A stretch of DNA of 64,000 nt from Microbacterium sp. No. 7 (GCF_001314225.1 NZ_CP012697.1:3720001-3784000); one strand, 5' to 3'; shown: positions 7,805 to 16,886, counted from the first letter of the stretch. Numbers and translations: made by a program. The notes: generated by a model not told the origin, from the sequence alone.

Positions 7805-7869
7805 GCGGATAGAGTCGCAGCGGGCGGACAGGACGGGCGGCAGGACGAGCTGCCCGGGCGGGAGGCGCG

Positions 7870-8388
7870 GTGAGACGGACACGGGCGCTGGCCGTCGCCG
7901 GCATCCTGGCGCTGGCGCTGGCCGTCGCACTGACCGCGGCGATCGTGCGGCACGCGTCGGCGCCCGAGATCGCGGATGCCGGGGCGTCGGCGACGCAGAC
8001 CGCGACCGTCGAGTTCGTCGTCGACGGCGACACGATCGCGACGAGCGCGGGGCGCGTGCGCATCATCGGCATCGACGCGCCCGAGCGCGACCAGTGCGGA
8101 CACGCGGAGGCGACCGCGGCGCTGGAGGGCTTCATCGCGCCCGGCGATCCCGTGACGCTCGAGCTCCCCGCGGGGCAGAACGACCGCGACCGGCACGACC
8201 GGCTGCTCCGCCACGTCGTCACCGGCGCGGGCGTGGACCTCGGCCTCGCGCAGCTCGAGGCGGGCCATGCCGTCGCGCGGTACGACTCGCGCGACGGCTA
8301 CCCCGCGCATCCGCACGAGGACGAGTACCGCGCCGCTCAGCGGAAGACCAGCCCCCCGTCGATCAGCCCGGACTGCCCCGTCATGTAG
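7870..8388 (+). CDS. Secreted thermonuclease-like (SNase) protein with damaged C-terminus
   Basis: A 172-aa protein from GTG 7870 (GGGAGG upstream). It has an N-terminal signal anchor (residues 6-26) and an SNase-like domain with [15 protein letters not shown] and [10 protein letters not shown], which carry the usual catalytic Asp, Thr, Glu and Arg positions. The domain is colinear with the family up to HEDEYRAAQ. Then it enters the antisense of the SDR gene and stops at 8388, so the last helix of the fold (about 15-20 residues) is missing. The 52-bp convergent overlap with the SDR gene coincides with the point where homology ends, suggesting a rearrangement that cut the nuclease. It may be inactive. 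Confidence 0.75.
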   Translation: MRRTRALAVAGILALALAVALTAAIVRHASAPEIADAGASATQTATVEFVVDGDTIATSAGRVRIIGIDAPERDQCGHAEATAALEGFIAPGDPVTLELPAGQNDRDRHDRLLRHVVTGAGVDLGLAQLEAGHAVARYDSRDGYPAHPHEDEYRAAQRKTSPPSISPDCPVM

Positions 8389-9128
8389 TCGGAGTCGGGC
8401 CCGGCGAGGTACGACACGAACCCCGCGACGTCGTCGGGCGTCTCCGCGCGCCCGAGAAGGATGCCGTCGACGAACTTCTCGTAGGTCGCCCCCTTCGGTG
8501 CGCCGGTCAGCTCGGCGAAGCGCTCGTCGATGGTCACCCACATGTCGGTGCCGACCACGCCGGGGCAGTAGGCGTTGACGGTGATCCCGTCGGCCGCGTA
8601 CTCCTTGGCGGCCGCCTGGGTCAGCGCGCGCACCGCGAACTTGGTCGCCGAGTAGACGCCCAGCAACGCGAAGCCGTCGTGACCGGCGATGGACGAGGCG
8701 TTGATGATCTTCCCCCGGATCGGACCCGGGTTGCGGCGCGCGGCGAGCTTCTTCGCCGCGGCCTGGATGCCCCAGAGAACGCCCTCGACGTTCACCCCGA
8801 GGATCGCCCGCACGTCGTCCGGCGTCGCCGCGGAGATCGGGTCGACCTGGGCGATCCCGGCGTTGTTGACCATGATGTCGAAGCCGCCGAGCGCCGCCTC
8901 GGCGTGGTCGACCGCCGCGTAGACCTGGTCTCGATCCGCGACGTCGGCGACGAAGGCCGTCGCCGACCGGCCGTGTGCGCGCACCTCGTCGGCCACGGCC
9001 TGCGCCCTGTCGGCGTTCACGTCCACGACCGCGATGTCCGCGCCGTCCTGCGCCAGACGCAGCGCGATGGCGCGACCGATGCCCTGTCCGCCGCCGGTGA
9101 CCAGTGCGACCTTGCCCTCGATTGCCAT
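8337..9128 (-). CDS. Short-chain dehydrogenase, acetoin/butanediol type
   Basis: A 263-aa classical SDR with TGGGQGIG (11-18) for the cofactor, NNAG (88-91), catalytic S145, Y159 and K163 (YSATK), and PG (189-190). The length and regions such as [11 protein letters not shown] match meso-2,3-butanediol dehydrogenase/acetoin reductase (BudC-type). ATG 9128 is chosen because AGAGG lies 9 nt upstream; an ATG at 9134 is too close to it. It is divergent from a zinc alcohol dehydrogenase of the butanediol family, supporting a shared role in interconverting 2,3-butanediol stereoisomers, acetoin and diacetyl. Its 3' end overlaps the truncated nuclease gene. Confidence 0.8.
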   Translation of the reverse strand: MAIEGKVALVTGGGQGIGRAIALRLAQDGADIAVVDVNADRAQAVADEVRAHGRSATAFVADVADRDQVYAAVDHAEAALGGFDIMVNNAGIAQVDPISAATPDDVRAILGVNVEGVLWGIQAAAKKLAARRNPGPIRGKIINASSIAGHDGFALLGVYSATKFAVRALTQAAAKEYAADGITVNAYCPGVVGTDMWVTIDERFAELTGAPKGATYEKFVDGILLGRAETPDDVAGFVSYLAGPDSDYMTGQSGLIDGGLVFR

Positions 9129-9212
9129 TGTCATGCACCTCTTCTCTGCCGGCCACCGGAGGATCCGGCGGCACCGGCCGCAGCATCTCGCGATCGGCGC
9201 GACGTCGCCACG

Positions 9213-9281
9213 GTTGCACGAGGTTGCAGCGACGCCGTGCGGTCGGCGGGGTCCGGCCGCGCCGCTGCAACAACGCGCAAC
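9213..9281. promoter_or_regulatory. Paired GTTGCA sites in the divergent promoter
   Basis: The 419-bp gap between the SDR and the alcohol dehydrogenase contains GTTGCA at 9213 and 9223 and the inverse TGCAAC at 9266 and CGCAAC at 9276. Each pair has a 10-bp repeat distance and the whole is symmetric about 9247. GTTGCAGC/GCTGCAAC (9223-9230 and 9264-9271) is a perfect inverted repeat. This layout suggests cooperative binding of one regulator controlling both operons. No regulator gene is adjacent. Nothing else in the gap looks coding. Confidence 0.45.
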
Positions 9282-9547
9282 GCTTCCTCGCGCCGCGCGT
9301 TCGCCCTTCACTTGTCCGCAAGCCGATCGCGACGAGGCGATCGCACCACCCATCCGAGACCGTCGACGTCGCCGACCGCGCCGACACGGCCGGGTGGTCC
9401 GCCTTCCCGACCGAGTCCCCGACGGGCGGGCACAGGCCCGCGCACGTGAGCATCCCGCCCGCGCGCACGGCGAACAGCACGACATGTCATGGCCGACATG
9501 CCCCACGCGCAGTGACCTCTCGCTGCGATCGACCGAAGGAGAACCCC

Positions 9548-10639
9548 ATGAAGAGCGCACGCTACTACGACCGCGGCGACATCAGGATCGAAGACATCCC
9601 CGAGCCGCCGCTCCAGCCGGGAACGGTGAGCATCGACGTCGCCTACTGCGGCATCTGCGGCACCGATCTGCACGAGTACCTCGACGGCCCCATCTTCATC
9701 CCGCGCGCCGGCCACCCCCACCCCGTCTCCGGCGAGGCGGCGCCGATCACGATCGGCCACGAGATGTCCGGCGTCGTCAGCGCGGTCGGCGCCGGCGTCG
9801 ACGACCTGTCACCCGGCGACCGGGTCGTCGTCGAGCCGTACATCCTGCGCCCCGGCGTGGACACGAGCGCGCAGAACAACGCCTACCACCTCTCCCCCGA
9901 CATGAACTTCATCGGCCTGGCCGGCCGCGGCGGCGGGCTCGCGGAGAAGATCGTGGTCGAGCGTCGATGGGTGCACCCCATCGGAGACATCCCCCTCGAC
10001 CAGGCGGCTCTCATCGAGCCGCTCGCCGTCGCCTATCACGCCTTCGAGCGCAGCGGCGCGAAGGCCGGCGACGTCGCGCTCGTCGGCGGCGCCGGGCCGA
10101 TCGGGCTGCTCACCGCGGCCGTCCTCACGGCCGAGGGACTGCGCGTGGCCATCACCGAGCTGAGTCCGCTCCGCCGGCAGAAGGCGCTCGACACCGGCGT
10201 CGCGCAGCACGTCATCGACCCGTCGCAGCAGGACGTCGCCGCAGAGGTCCGAAGGATCACGGACGGGCGGGGCGCCGACGTCGCGTTCGAGGCGACGTCG
10301 GTCGACGTCGTGCTCGACACGCTCCTCGACGCGGTGCGACCGCAGGGCGTCGTCGTGAACATCTCGATCTGGGGGCACCCGGCCACCGTCGACATGCAGA
10401 AGCTGGTGCTGAAGGAGATCGACCTGCGGGGGACGATCGCCTACGTGAACAGCCACCCGGCCGCGATCGCGCTCGTGCGCGACGGCAGGGTCGACCTCGC
10501 TCCGTTCATCACCGACGTCATCGGACTGGACGATCTCATCGACAAGGGCTTCGACACCCTCATCCACCGCAACGAGACCGCCGTGAAGATCCTCGTGGAT
10601 CCGCGCAAGGCATCCGCCGCCCGCCCGGCGACGGCGTGA
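9548..10639 (+). CDS. Zinc-dependent (R,R)-butanediol dehydrogenase-type alcohol dehydrogenase
   Basis: A 363-aa medium-chain dehydrogenase starting at ATG 9548 after AAGGAGAA. Catalytic zinc ligands are C37 (CGICGTD), H71/E72 (GHE) and E157; the NAD site is GGAGPIG (about 180-186). It lacks the four structural-zinc cysteines and instead has a loop like that of the Bacillus BdhA type ([13 protein letters not shown]). The reaction expected is (R,R)-2,3-butanediol to (R)-acetoin, or a related vicinal diol or polyol. It is followed 21 bp later by a membrane protein gene in the same direction. Substrate is inferred from family likeness. Confidence 0.8.
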   Translation: MKSARYYDRGDIRIEDIPEPPLQPGTVSIDVAYCGICGTDLHEYLDGPIFIPRAGHPHPVSGEAAPITIGHEMSGVVSAVGAGVDDLSPGDRVVVEPYILRPGVDTSAQNNAYHLSPDMNFIGLAGRGGGLAEKIVVERRWVHPIGDIPLDQAALIEPLAVAYHAFERSGAKAGDVALVGGAGPIGLLTAAVLTAEGLRVAITELSPLRRQKALDTGVAQHVIDPSQQDVAAEVRRITDGRGADVAFEATSVDVVLDTLLDAVRPQGVVVNISIWGHPATVDMQKLVLKEIDLRGTIAYVNSHPAAIALVRDGRVDLAPFITDVIGLDDLIDKGFDTLIHRNETAVKILVDPRKASAARPATA

Positions 10640-10660
10640 CGCGCGGCCGAGGAGTCATCC

Positions 10661-11605
10661 ATGGACATCAGTCTCGTCTCCGCGCTCGCCGCGGCCTCCG
10701 GCGGGTTCTTCGGCGCAGCCGTCGGAGCGCTGCAGTCGTTCGTCTTCACCGGCTTCTTCGTGCTCGTCGGCATCGTGGCGCTGATCGTCGATCCCCAGTC
10801 GACGATCCTGAGCACGATCGCGTTCGGCCCCGTGTTCGGGCCGCACATCGCGTTCGCGGGTGGCGTCGCGGCCGCGGCGTACGCCGCGCGCACGAGCGAT
10901 CTCGTGGGCAAGGACATCGTGACGCCGCTGGCGAAGCTCGCGCGGCCCGACGTGCTGCTGGTCGGCGCGGCGTTCGGCGTCTTCGGCTATCTGGCGCAGC
11001 TGCTCATCGCCCTGACGCCGTGGTTCGGCTCGCACACCGATTCGATCGCCCTCACGGTCGTCGTCTCGGCGATCGTCGTGCGCGTGCTGTTCGGCAGGAC
11101 GCGGCTGCTCGCACGCAACGGCTCCGGAGCGTCGGGCTGGGCGGCGTACTCGCCCTCCGACAAGGGGCGCTGGATCGAGGGGCAGGAGCGGTTCGTCCCC
11201 AACACCGTCCTCGGCGTCTTCGTGGGCCTGCTGTCGTCGTACGTCGCCGTGACCCTCGTGCAGAGCGTGCCGCAGCTCGGCGGGGCCGCGCAGACCGTCA
11301 TGTTCGGGGTCTCGGCCGTGTCGCTCGTGTTCCTCTCGCTCGGCCTCTCGGTTCCCGTCACCCACCACATCACGCTCCCCGCCGGCGTCGCGGCAGTGAC
11401 GTTCCTGCCGCTCGTCGGCGGAGCGGCGTGGGCGGCGATGCTGATCGGAACCGTCGGCGGCCTTCTCGGGGCCTGGCTCGCAGAGGTCTTCAGCCGGCTG
11501 TGGCTGGCCCACGGCGACACGCACGTCGACCCGCCGGCAGCCGCGATCTGGCCGACCACGACCGTCATCCTGGGAGCGGCGACCCTCGTCACCGCTGCCG
11601 CCTGA
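10661..11605 (+). CDS. Uncharacterised polytopic membrane protein
   Basis: A 314-aa protein starting at ATG 10661 behind GAGGAG. About eight to nine hydrophobic segments are visible, with a soluble loop near residues 145-180 (GWAAYSPSDKGRW). I do not recognise the family with certainty. It lies in the presumed butanediol/polyol operon, so a channel or permease for the alcohol or acetoin is possible. The C-terminus ends in a hydrophobic helix (TTTVILGAATLVTAAA). Confidence 0.65.
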   Translation: MDISLVSALAAASGGFFGAAVGALQSFVFTGFFVLVGIVALIVDPQSTILSTIAFGPVFGPHIAFAGGVAAAAYAARTSDLVGKDIVTPLAKLARPDVLLVGAAFGVFGYLAQLLIALTPWFGSHTDSIALTVVVSAIVVRVLFGRTRLLARNGSGASGWAAYSPSDKGRWIEGQERFVPNTVLGVFVGLLSSYVAVTLVQSVPQLGGAAQTVMFGVSAVSLVFLSLGLSVPVTHHITLPAGVAAVTFLPLVGGAAWAAMLIGTVGGLLGAWLAEVFSRLWLAHGDTHVDPPAAAIWPTTTVILGAATLVTAAA

Positions 11606-11687
11606 CCCGGTCGGCCCACCGATGTCCGGAGGATGTCGTCGTCGGAGCGCACGCGGACCGCGCCGGCCGTACGGCATCCTCCGGGCT

Positions 11688-11726
11688 CCCTCGTCGCTAG
11701 CCCTCGTCGCTAGCCCTCGTCGCTCA
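11688..11726. repeat. 13-bp tandem repeat, three copies
   Basis: CCCTCGTCGCTAG is repeated three times, with the last copy ending CA. The copies overlap the stop codon of a small leftward reading frame, so they duplicate its last codons. Confidence 0.75.
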
Positions 11727-11844
11727 GGATGCCGCCGAGCACCTCCAGCACGCCGGAGCGGGCGCGGCGGCCCGACTCGCCCAGGCGGGCGGTGACGAGC
11801 GGCACGAGCGCGTGCAGGAAGACGGCGTGCGCGATGCGGATCAC
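11710..11844 (-). pseudogene. 44-codon reading frame, possible gene remnant
   Basis: From GTG 11844 a leftward frame gives a 44-aa product ending LEVLGGILSDEG. Its composition (Ala/Leu/Val helices, strongly GC-rich third positions) is like a real protein C-terminus, and the downstream repeats duplicate its final codons. GAGGA is directly before the GTG, too close for normal initiation. I read it as the 3' remnant of a lost gene, or possibly a tiny protein; I do not recognise the family. Confidence 0.28.
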
Positions 11845-11886
11845 TCCTCGCGAACACGGCAGCCACCACCCCTCAACTACTACTCC

Positions 11887-11959
11887 CCGCGAGACTGCAC
11901 TGGTGCGCCGAGACTGCACTCCACACGTGCAGTCTCGGCGCGCAGATGCAGTCTCGCGG
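11887..11959. repeat. Nested double palindrome of GAGACTGCA words
   Basis: An inner inverted repeat (CGCCGAGACTGCA at 11906-11918 with its complement at 11928-11940) sits inside an outer one (CCGCGAGACTGCA at 11887-11899 with its complement at 11947-11959). Both share the same centre. It could fold into a long cruciform or RNA hairpin. It lies 166 bp before the LysM gene. Confidence 0.85.
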
Positions 11960-12125
11960 AATGCGGGGGTGGCGTGACACGCTCGCCCCTCTTGACACGC
12001 CGCCGCACGGGGAGGACCGTGTGACCCACACACGTTTCGACTGTGAGCGCCTTGTGCCTCGAGACAGGCCGCCTCCCGGCACGATGTCGCCCCCTCAGGT
12101 GGCCTCGGCACGTCAGGAGTCTGTG

Positions 12126-15020
12126 ATGTCTCGTACGTACACGGTGCAGTCCGGCGACACGCTCAGCGCGATCGCCCAGCGCTTCTACAACACACCCGGC
12201 CTGTTCGGGTTCATCGCCGCCGCGAACGGCATCGCCGACCCGAACCTCATCTCCGTCGGGCAGGTGCTGACGCTGCCCGATGCGGGACGCGTCCATCCGG
12301 TCGTCGCCGGCGACACGCTCTCGGCGATCGCGCTCGCCGTCTACGGCGACGTCGGCAAGGTCGCGCTGATCGCGAACGCCAACGCGATCCGCAACCCCGA
12401 CCACATCGAGGTGGGATGGGTGCTCGCCCTCCCCGACGTCCCGGCCCCGCCTCCTCCCCCTCCGCCCCCTGTCGACCCGCCGCCCGCCGATCCCCCGCCC
12501 GCCGACGGGCCGCCGGCCGAGCCGGTCGAGGTCGTCCCGGGCGTGCGCCCGAACGGCGTCATGCCGTACGCCAGCGAGCCGTTCGGCGTGTACCAGCCGC
12601 TCATCGGATGGCGCAGCAACCTGCAGGCCGAGCGCGTGCACGCCGGCATGGCGAACCGGTTCCGGCAGGCGGCGAGCCTCGCCCATCTGGAGCCGCAGCC
12701 CGAGTCGGGCCCGCGCCTGGCGTCGACGCGGTTCATGGATGCCACGGGCACCGCGCTGGGCCGCGCGATCGCCCTGCGGGCCGACGCCGTGGAGATCCAG
12801 CCCACGGCGGTGGCCGACATGTGGCAGACGCTGCTGCAGGAGAGCGCCGACTCGCCCGTCATGACGACGCTCGCGGCCCCCGCGGCATCCGAGGGCGCCG
12901 CGCCGGACGACCGCGAGATCGTCACGGCGCGACTGCTCCAGCAGCTCTCGCGCGAGGACGCGTCCGTCGTCGGCCAGCTCTTCGCCCGCGAGATCCAGCC
13001 GTGGGAGCGCGCGCTCGCGGCCGTGCGGTTCATCGCCGAGCGGCATCCGTCGAAGGAGCTCTTCCTCTCGCCCATCGGCATCCTGCACCGCTTCCGCGAG
13101 TACTTCTTCGAGCTCGGCACCTTCCTCGGCCCGCCCGTGGGGCACGTGTGGATCAGCCCCGGCGGCACCGTCGAGCTCGTCGAGGTGAACACGCGGCGCA
13201 CCCTCGTCGAGCGCACCGTGGAGCAGTCCACCGAGACCGTCACGAGGTCGGAGGACTCCTCCACGCTGCGCGACGAGATCGCCGACGCGGTCAAGGTCGA
13301 GAACGCCAACGACATGAAGCTGGGCGTGACGACGTCGGCGAGCGGCGGCTTCGGGTCGATCTTCCAGGCCAGCGGCAGCGGCTCGTTCAACCTCGACTCG
13401 TCGCGCAAGCAGGCCCAGGAGCAGACGCACAAGCGCATGCGCGAGCAGACCTCGAAGCTCGCCAGCGAGGTGAAGCAGAACTTCAAGACGACGTTCCGCA
13501 CGGTGACCGAGACGACCGACACCTCCAGCCGCCGCTACGTGCTGCAGAACACCACCGACCGCCTCGTCAGCTACGAGCTGAGCCGCAAGATGCGCCGGGT
13601 CGCCGTGCAGGTGCAGGACCTCGGGCAGCAGCTGTGCTGGCAGCTGTACGTCGACAACCCGGGCAACGCCCTCGACACCGGGGAGTTCGTGCACGAGAAG
13701 GCCGAGGCGCTGGATCCCTCGTTCAAGCGCCCCGACGCCATCCCCTATCCGCCCGACAAGCCCGTGACGACGACGTTCGCGCTCCCGTTCCTGCAGCACA
13801 ACGGCGGCGACGACGACACCGACCTCACCTATGTGCTGTCCCACGAGAACCGCAACCACGGGATCAACGTGAACGCCGGCGCGAACAGCATCATCCTGTT
13901 CCGCTTCGAGATCGACCTGCCGCCGGCGCCCGAGGGCTACGAGCTCAAGGGCATCGCGAGCATCGACTTCAAGAGCGAGCAGGCGCAGTTCACCCTGACC
14001 GACGCCGACCTGCAGCCCAACCCGAACAAGACGACCAACAAGTTCTCCATCCGGCTCACGAAGGCGAACTTCGGCGGCAAGAGGTCGATGCCCTTCGAGG
14101 CGACGATGGTCTACACGCCGACGAAGAGCGTGAAGGATGCCATCGACGCCAAGAACGCGGAGGCGATGAAGGACTACACCGACGCCGCGGCGGCCGAGCG
14201 CGAGCGGCTGTTCTACGCGACCCTGCGCAAGCGCATCAAGCTCAGCAGCCGCGTGCCGTCGCGACGCGAGGCGGATCTGCGCGAAGAGGAGCGCAACATC
14301 ATCTACCGATCGATCGTCTCGCGCCTGTACGGCAAGACGTCAGGATGGGAGAACGACGACTACCACGTGGCGTCCGAGCTGATCCGCTACTTCTTCGACA
14401 TCGACGCGATGCTCTACTTCGTCGCTCCCGACTGGTGGCGTCCGCGCGCGATGCAGCGCGTCTCGATGAACGCCTCGGGCGCGCTCCAGTCGACGATCAT
14501 GGAGGGCCGCGGAAAATATCTCTTCACCGACGAGTCCGACCCCGCGCCGCTCGGCGCGTCGCTGGGCTGGTTCCTGCAGCTCGACGCCGACACCAATCGC
14601 AACGCGTTCCTCAACTCCCCCTGGGTGAAGGCCGTGCTGCCCATCCGGCCCGGGCGGGAACGCGACGCGATGGCGTTCCTCAGCAGGCCGGAGGTGGCCG
14701 GCACCGACGGGCTCGACGAGCCGTACCCCTTCGACGCGCAGCAGGACCCGCCCGAGTACGACGGCAAGAGCCTGCGCGAGGTGCTGCTCCTCATCGCGGC
14801 CCGCATCGCACAGGAGCACGACGCGTCGATGACGCCCGTCCCGGTGCGGCCCGGCGACCCGAACTCCGAGCTCGCGCTGCCCACCGAGACCGTGTTCGCG
14901 CACGGGTTCGACCCGCTCGCGGGCGGCATCTCGTTCGGCAAGGAGCCGTTCGCGGTGTTCAGCCAGTGGACCGAGATCCTGCCCACCGAGCAGGTCGTCG
15001 CGACCGAGTACCCGCGCTGA
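12126..15020 (+). CDS. Large LysM-domain protein, candidate carrier or delivery component
   Basis: A 964-aa protein starting at ATG 12126 behind AGGAG. It begins directly with a LysM domain (about 4-51, YTVQSGDTLSAIAQRFY), followed by a second LysM (about 57-104) and a Pro-rich linker (105-140). There is no signal peptide. The remaining 820 residues have no domain I recognise. They include a Thr/Glu/Ser-rich helical stretch (about 350-460), probably coiled coil, and a conserved-looking block RRYVLQNTTDRLVSYEL (about 468). Leaderless LysM proteins with long fibrous parts occur in phage-tail-like machines, where LysM parts act at the tail hub. It is 30 bp upstream of a nuclease-toxin gene on the same strand, so carrier or delivery partner is the leading idea. 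A cell-wall-bound protein exported by another route is the alternative. Confidence 0.7.
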   Translation: MSRTYTVQSGDTLSAIAQRFYNTPGLFGFIAAANGIADPNLISVGQVLTLPDAGRVHPVVAGDTLSAIALAVYGDVGKVALIANANAIRNPDHIEVGWVLALPDVPAPPPPPPPPVDPPPADPPPADGPPAEPVEVVPGVRPNGVMPYASEPFGVYQPLIGWRSNLQAERVHAGMANRFRQAASLAHLEPQPESGPRLASTRFMDATGTALGRAIALRADAVEIQPTAVADMWQTLLQESADSPVMTTLAAPAASEGAAPDDREIVTARLLQQLSREDASVVGQLFAREIQPWERALAAVRFIAERHPSKELFLSPIGILHRFREYFFELGTFLGPPVGHVWISPGGTVELVEVNTRRTLVERTVEQSTETVTRSEDSSTLRDEIADAVKVENANDMKLGVTTSASGGFGSIFQASGSGSFNLDSSRKQAQEQTHKRMREQTSKLASEVKQNFKTTFRTVTETTDTSSRRYVLQNTTDRLVSYELSRKMRRVAVQVQDLGQQLCWQLYVDNPGNALDTGEFVHEKAEALDPSFKRPDAIPYPPDKPVTTTFALPFLQHNGGDDDTDLTYVLSHENRNHGINVNAGANSIILFRFEIDLPPAPEGYELKGIASIDFKSEQAQFTLTDADLQPNPNKTTNKFSIRLTKANFGGKRSMPFEATMVYTPTKSVKDAIDAKNAEAMKDYTDAAAAERERLFYATLRKRIKLSSRVPSRREADLREEERNIIYRSIVSRLYGKTSGWENDDYHVASELIRYFFDIDAMLYFVAPDWWRPRAMQRVSMNASGALQSTIMEGRGKYLFTDESDPAPLGASLGWFLQLDADTNRNAFLNSPWVKAVLPIRPGRERDAMAFLSRPEVAGTDGLDEPYPFDAQQDPPEYDGKSLREVLLLIAARIAQEHDASMTPVPVRPGDPNSELALPTETVFAHGFDPLAGGISFGKEPFAVFSQWTEILPTEQVVATEYPR

Positions 15021-15050
15021 GCGCGCGGCACCCGCGGAGGGGACGGAGGG

Positions 15051-16595
15051 ATGGGCGACGAGGCGGCCACCGGCATCCGGCGCCCGCTGGTCGCGCGGCC
15101 CGCCGCGCCCGAGCTGCCGCGCATCGACCCGCCCGAGCCCGCGGAGCGGCCCGCGATCGAAGCGCCGACGCGCCCCGCTCCGTCGTCGGAGCGCGTCGGA
15201 GAGCCCAGCCCCGAGATCCGCGGCTCGCCGCGGCGCCCCGCGAGCGACAGCGCCCGGCGTCGCACCACGGTGACGGGCATGTCGATCAACGTCGCGGCGG
15301 GGCGGGTCGCGCTGTCGACGGCCGACGGGCCCCCGTATCGCGGCAGCGTCGACACCGACCTCGCGCCCGGCGCCTACGATCTGACGGTCGATCGCCGGGC
15401 GGAGCGGTGGGTCTTCGCGGGGGGACAGGTGCGGTCGGGCCTGCGCTTCGACCTCACGATCGACGGGCCCGATCCGTTCACGCTGGACTACGCGCAGCCG
15501 CTCCTCCTGTCGGTCTCGCGCGGCCTCGACGACACGCGGGGCGACACGCTCGCGCAGGCCGTCGCCCTCGTCGACCGGGCCGTCTACGATCACGAGCCGC
15601 AGCGGTGGGCCGACGCCGTCGACTACCTGTGCCTGCTGAACGAGGTCGACCTCTACGACGTGATCGACGAGCTCGAGGCCTCGCACCCCGGCGTCGCCGG
15701 CGAGCTGCTGCTGAACTTCGCGCACGCCGTGCAGCGCTCCGACGTCGAGGGACAGGACGGCGTGCTGCGGGCACTGCAGAGCTTCGTGCGCCCGCCCGCG
15801 GAGTACTACGTCGACGGCTTCGTCTCGTGGCAGGTCAGCCCCGCCACGTGGAAGCACGACGAGACGTCGACGCGGAAGAGCAACGTGCAGCTGGTGCTGA
15901 GCTTCGAGAGGCCGCCCCGCGCGCTCACGGTCTACGCGGAGGACATCGGCGACGCGCCCGACAAGGAGAGCGCGCCGCCCGTGCACGGCCCCCTCGCGCT
16001 CACCTATCCGCGCGCGCTGAGCCTCGGCACGACGCCGCGCCTGCACGCCGCGAAGAAGGCCGCGCTGGCGCAGATCGAGGCGCAGAACGCGGAGTTCATC
16101 GTGGTCGCGTTCCGGCTCACCGCCGAGGTGCTGCTCGGCGTCTTCCAGGCCAGCCAGTCGGTCGCGCAGATGGCCACGAAGACGCAGGTGCGACCCGCCT
16201 CGCGCGCCGAGCGCGGACCGGGACGCTGGGAGCCCACGGGGCAGGGCGGCACCAACATGAAGGCGGATGCCGAGGCCTACGAGCTCTCGTCGTGCGGCAC
16301 GCCGCGCGGCATGGGCTACTACGTCGACGGCGTGCAGTTCGAGGGGTTCAAGGGCGGCAAGCTGCTCGATGCGAAGCACTGGACACGCGGCGGCCGGATG
16401 GACAACTTCATCCGCGAGGTGCCCTGGAGCGCCGGCGAGAAGATCCGCAAGCAGGCCACCACGCAGCTGCGCGTCGCGTCGCGGCACGGGGTGGGCGTGC
16501 AGTGGCGGGTGGCCGACCGGCACGTCGCCGACGCGCTGAGGGCGTTCATGACGAACGAGGGGCTGCCGATCGAGATCGTGTTCATCGCGCCGTAG
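15051..16595 (+). CDS. Polymorphic-toxin-like protein with C-terminal Tox-REase-5-type nuclease domain
   Basis: A 514-aa protein with a Pro/Arg-rich N-terminus (1-70), a beta-rich segment (about 75-145), a helical middle (about 155-245) and a C-terminal domain (about 405-514). The last part resembles the Tox-REase-5 restriction-fold toxin family: YYVDGVQFEGF, then KLLDAKHW with D440 and K442 as the D-x-K active site, then W-x(n)-Q in the helix and VQWRVADRHVADAL. Such domains are DNases in interbacterial toxins. No signal peptide is visible. A cognate immunity gene would be expected next to it, but none is seen before the symporter gene. Nuclease activity is inferred from the motif. The fold assignment is from recognisable motif order, not from a search. 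Confidence 0.68.
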   Translation: MGDEAATGIRRPLVARPAAPELPRIDPPEPAERPAIEAPTRPAPSSERVGEPSPEIRGSPRRPASDSARRRTTVTGMSINVAAGRVALSTADGPPYRGSVDTDLAPGAYDLTVDRRAERWVFAGGQVRSGLRFDLTIDGPDPFTLDYAQPLLLSVSRGLDDTRGDTLAQAVALVDRAVYDHEPQRWADAVDYLCLLNEVDLYDVIDELEASHPGVAGELLLNFAHAVQRSDVEGQDGVLRALQSFVRPPAEYYVDGFVSWQVSPATWKHDETSTRKSNVQLVLSFERPPRALTVYAEDIGDAPDKESAPPVHGPLALTYPRALSLGTTPRLHAAKKAALAQIEAQNAEFIVVAFRLTAEVLLGVFQASQSVAQMATKTQVRPASRAERGPGRWEPTGQGGTNMKADAEAYELSSCGTPRGMGYYVDGVQFEGFKGGKLLDAKHWTRGGRMDNFIREVPWSAGEKIRKQATTQLRVASRHGVGVQWRVADRHVADALRAFMTNEGLPIEIVFIAP

Positions 16596-16886
16596 CGCGA
16601 GCCGCCCGGTAGCCCGGGAGGGCGTCGAAGCAGCCTGCGGGCGGTGCAGGAGCCCGGCGGAGATCGCGCATCGGCTCGGGCACCCGATCGTGGTGTGGCG
16701 GGATGAGCTCGTCGCCGTCGCCGCATCTCCGGCATCCACGTGTCGGGCTGGTTTCGCCCGCCCGGTCGCCGTAAACACCCTGTTACGGTCTCGCCGATCG
16801 GGCGAGGCCGCGCGCCCGCTGAGCCTACTTTTGGTCCATCCCGCGGGTCATCCCTCCGGCGGGCGGCAGTTCCCCGGGAGGACCCC
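16596..16886. promoter_or_regulatory. Gap downstream of the toxin; symporter promoter with an inverted repeat
   Basis: This 291-bp stretch has no supported gene and therefore no obvious immunity protein. An inverted repeat CCGTAA-N8-TTACGG lies at 16769-16788, 98 bp before the symporter start, and is a good operator candidate. GGGAGG (16876-16881) is the symporter ribosome site. Confidence 0.45.

Larger units (their letters stand above)
11606..12125. other. 520-bp gap: repeats, a small reading frame, and a nested palindrome
   Basis: No full gene is supported here. It contains a three-copy 13-bp repeat (11688-11726), a possible 44-codon leftward reading frame (11710-11844), and a nested inverted repeat (11887-11959). 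The last 60 bp should hold the promoter and AGGAG site of the LysM gene. Confidence 0.6.

Noticed and set aside
14340..16778. 812-codon leftward frame opposite the LysM-toxin genes, and similar long frames opposite many genes
   Set aside because: GC-rich third positions of real genes remove stops on the other strand. These frames are Arg/Ala/His-rich, without motifs or ribosome sites.
16596..16886. Immunity gene for the Tox-REase-5-type protein
   Set aside because: The short frames here (for example 16690-16890) lack start signals and have compositions of shadow frames; no small acidic protein is visible.
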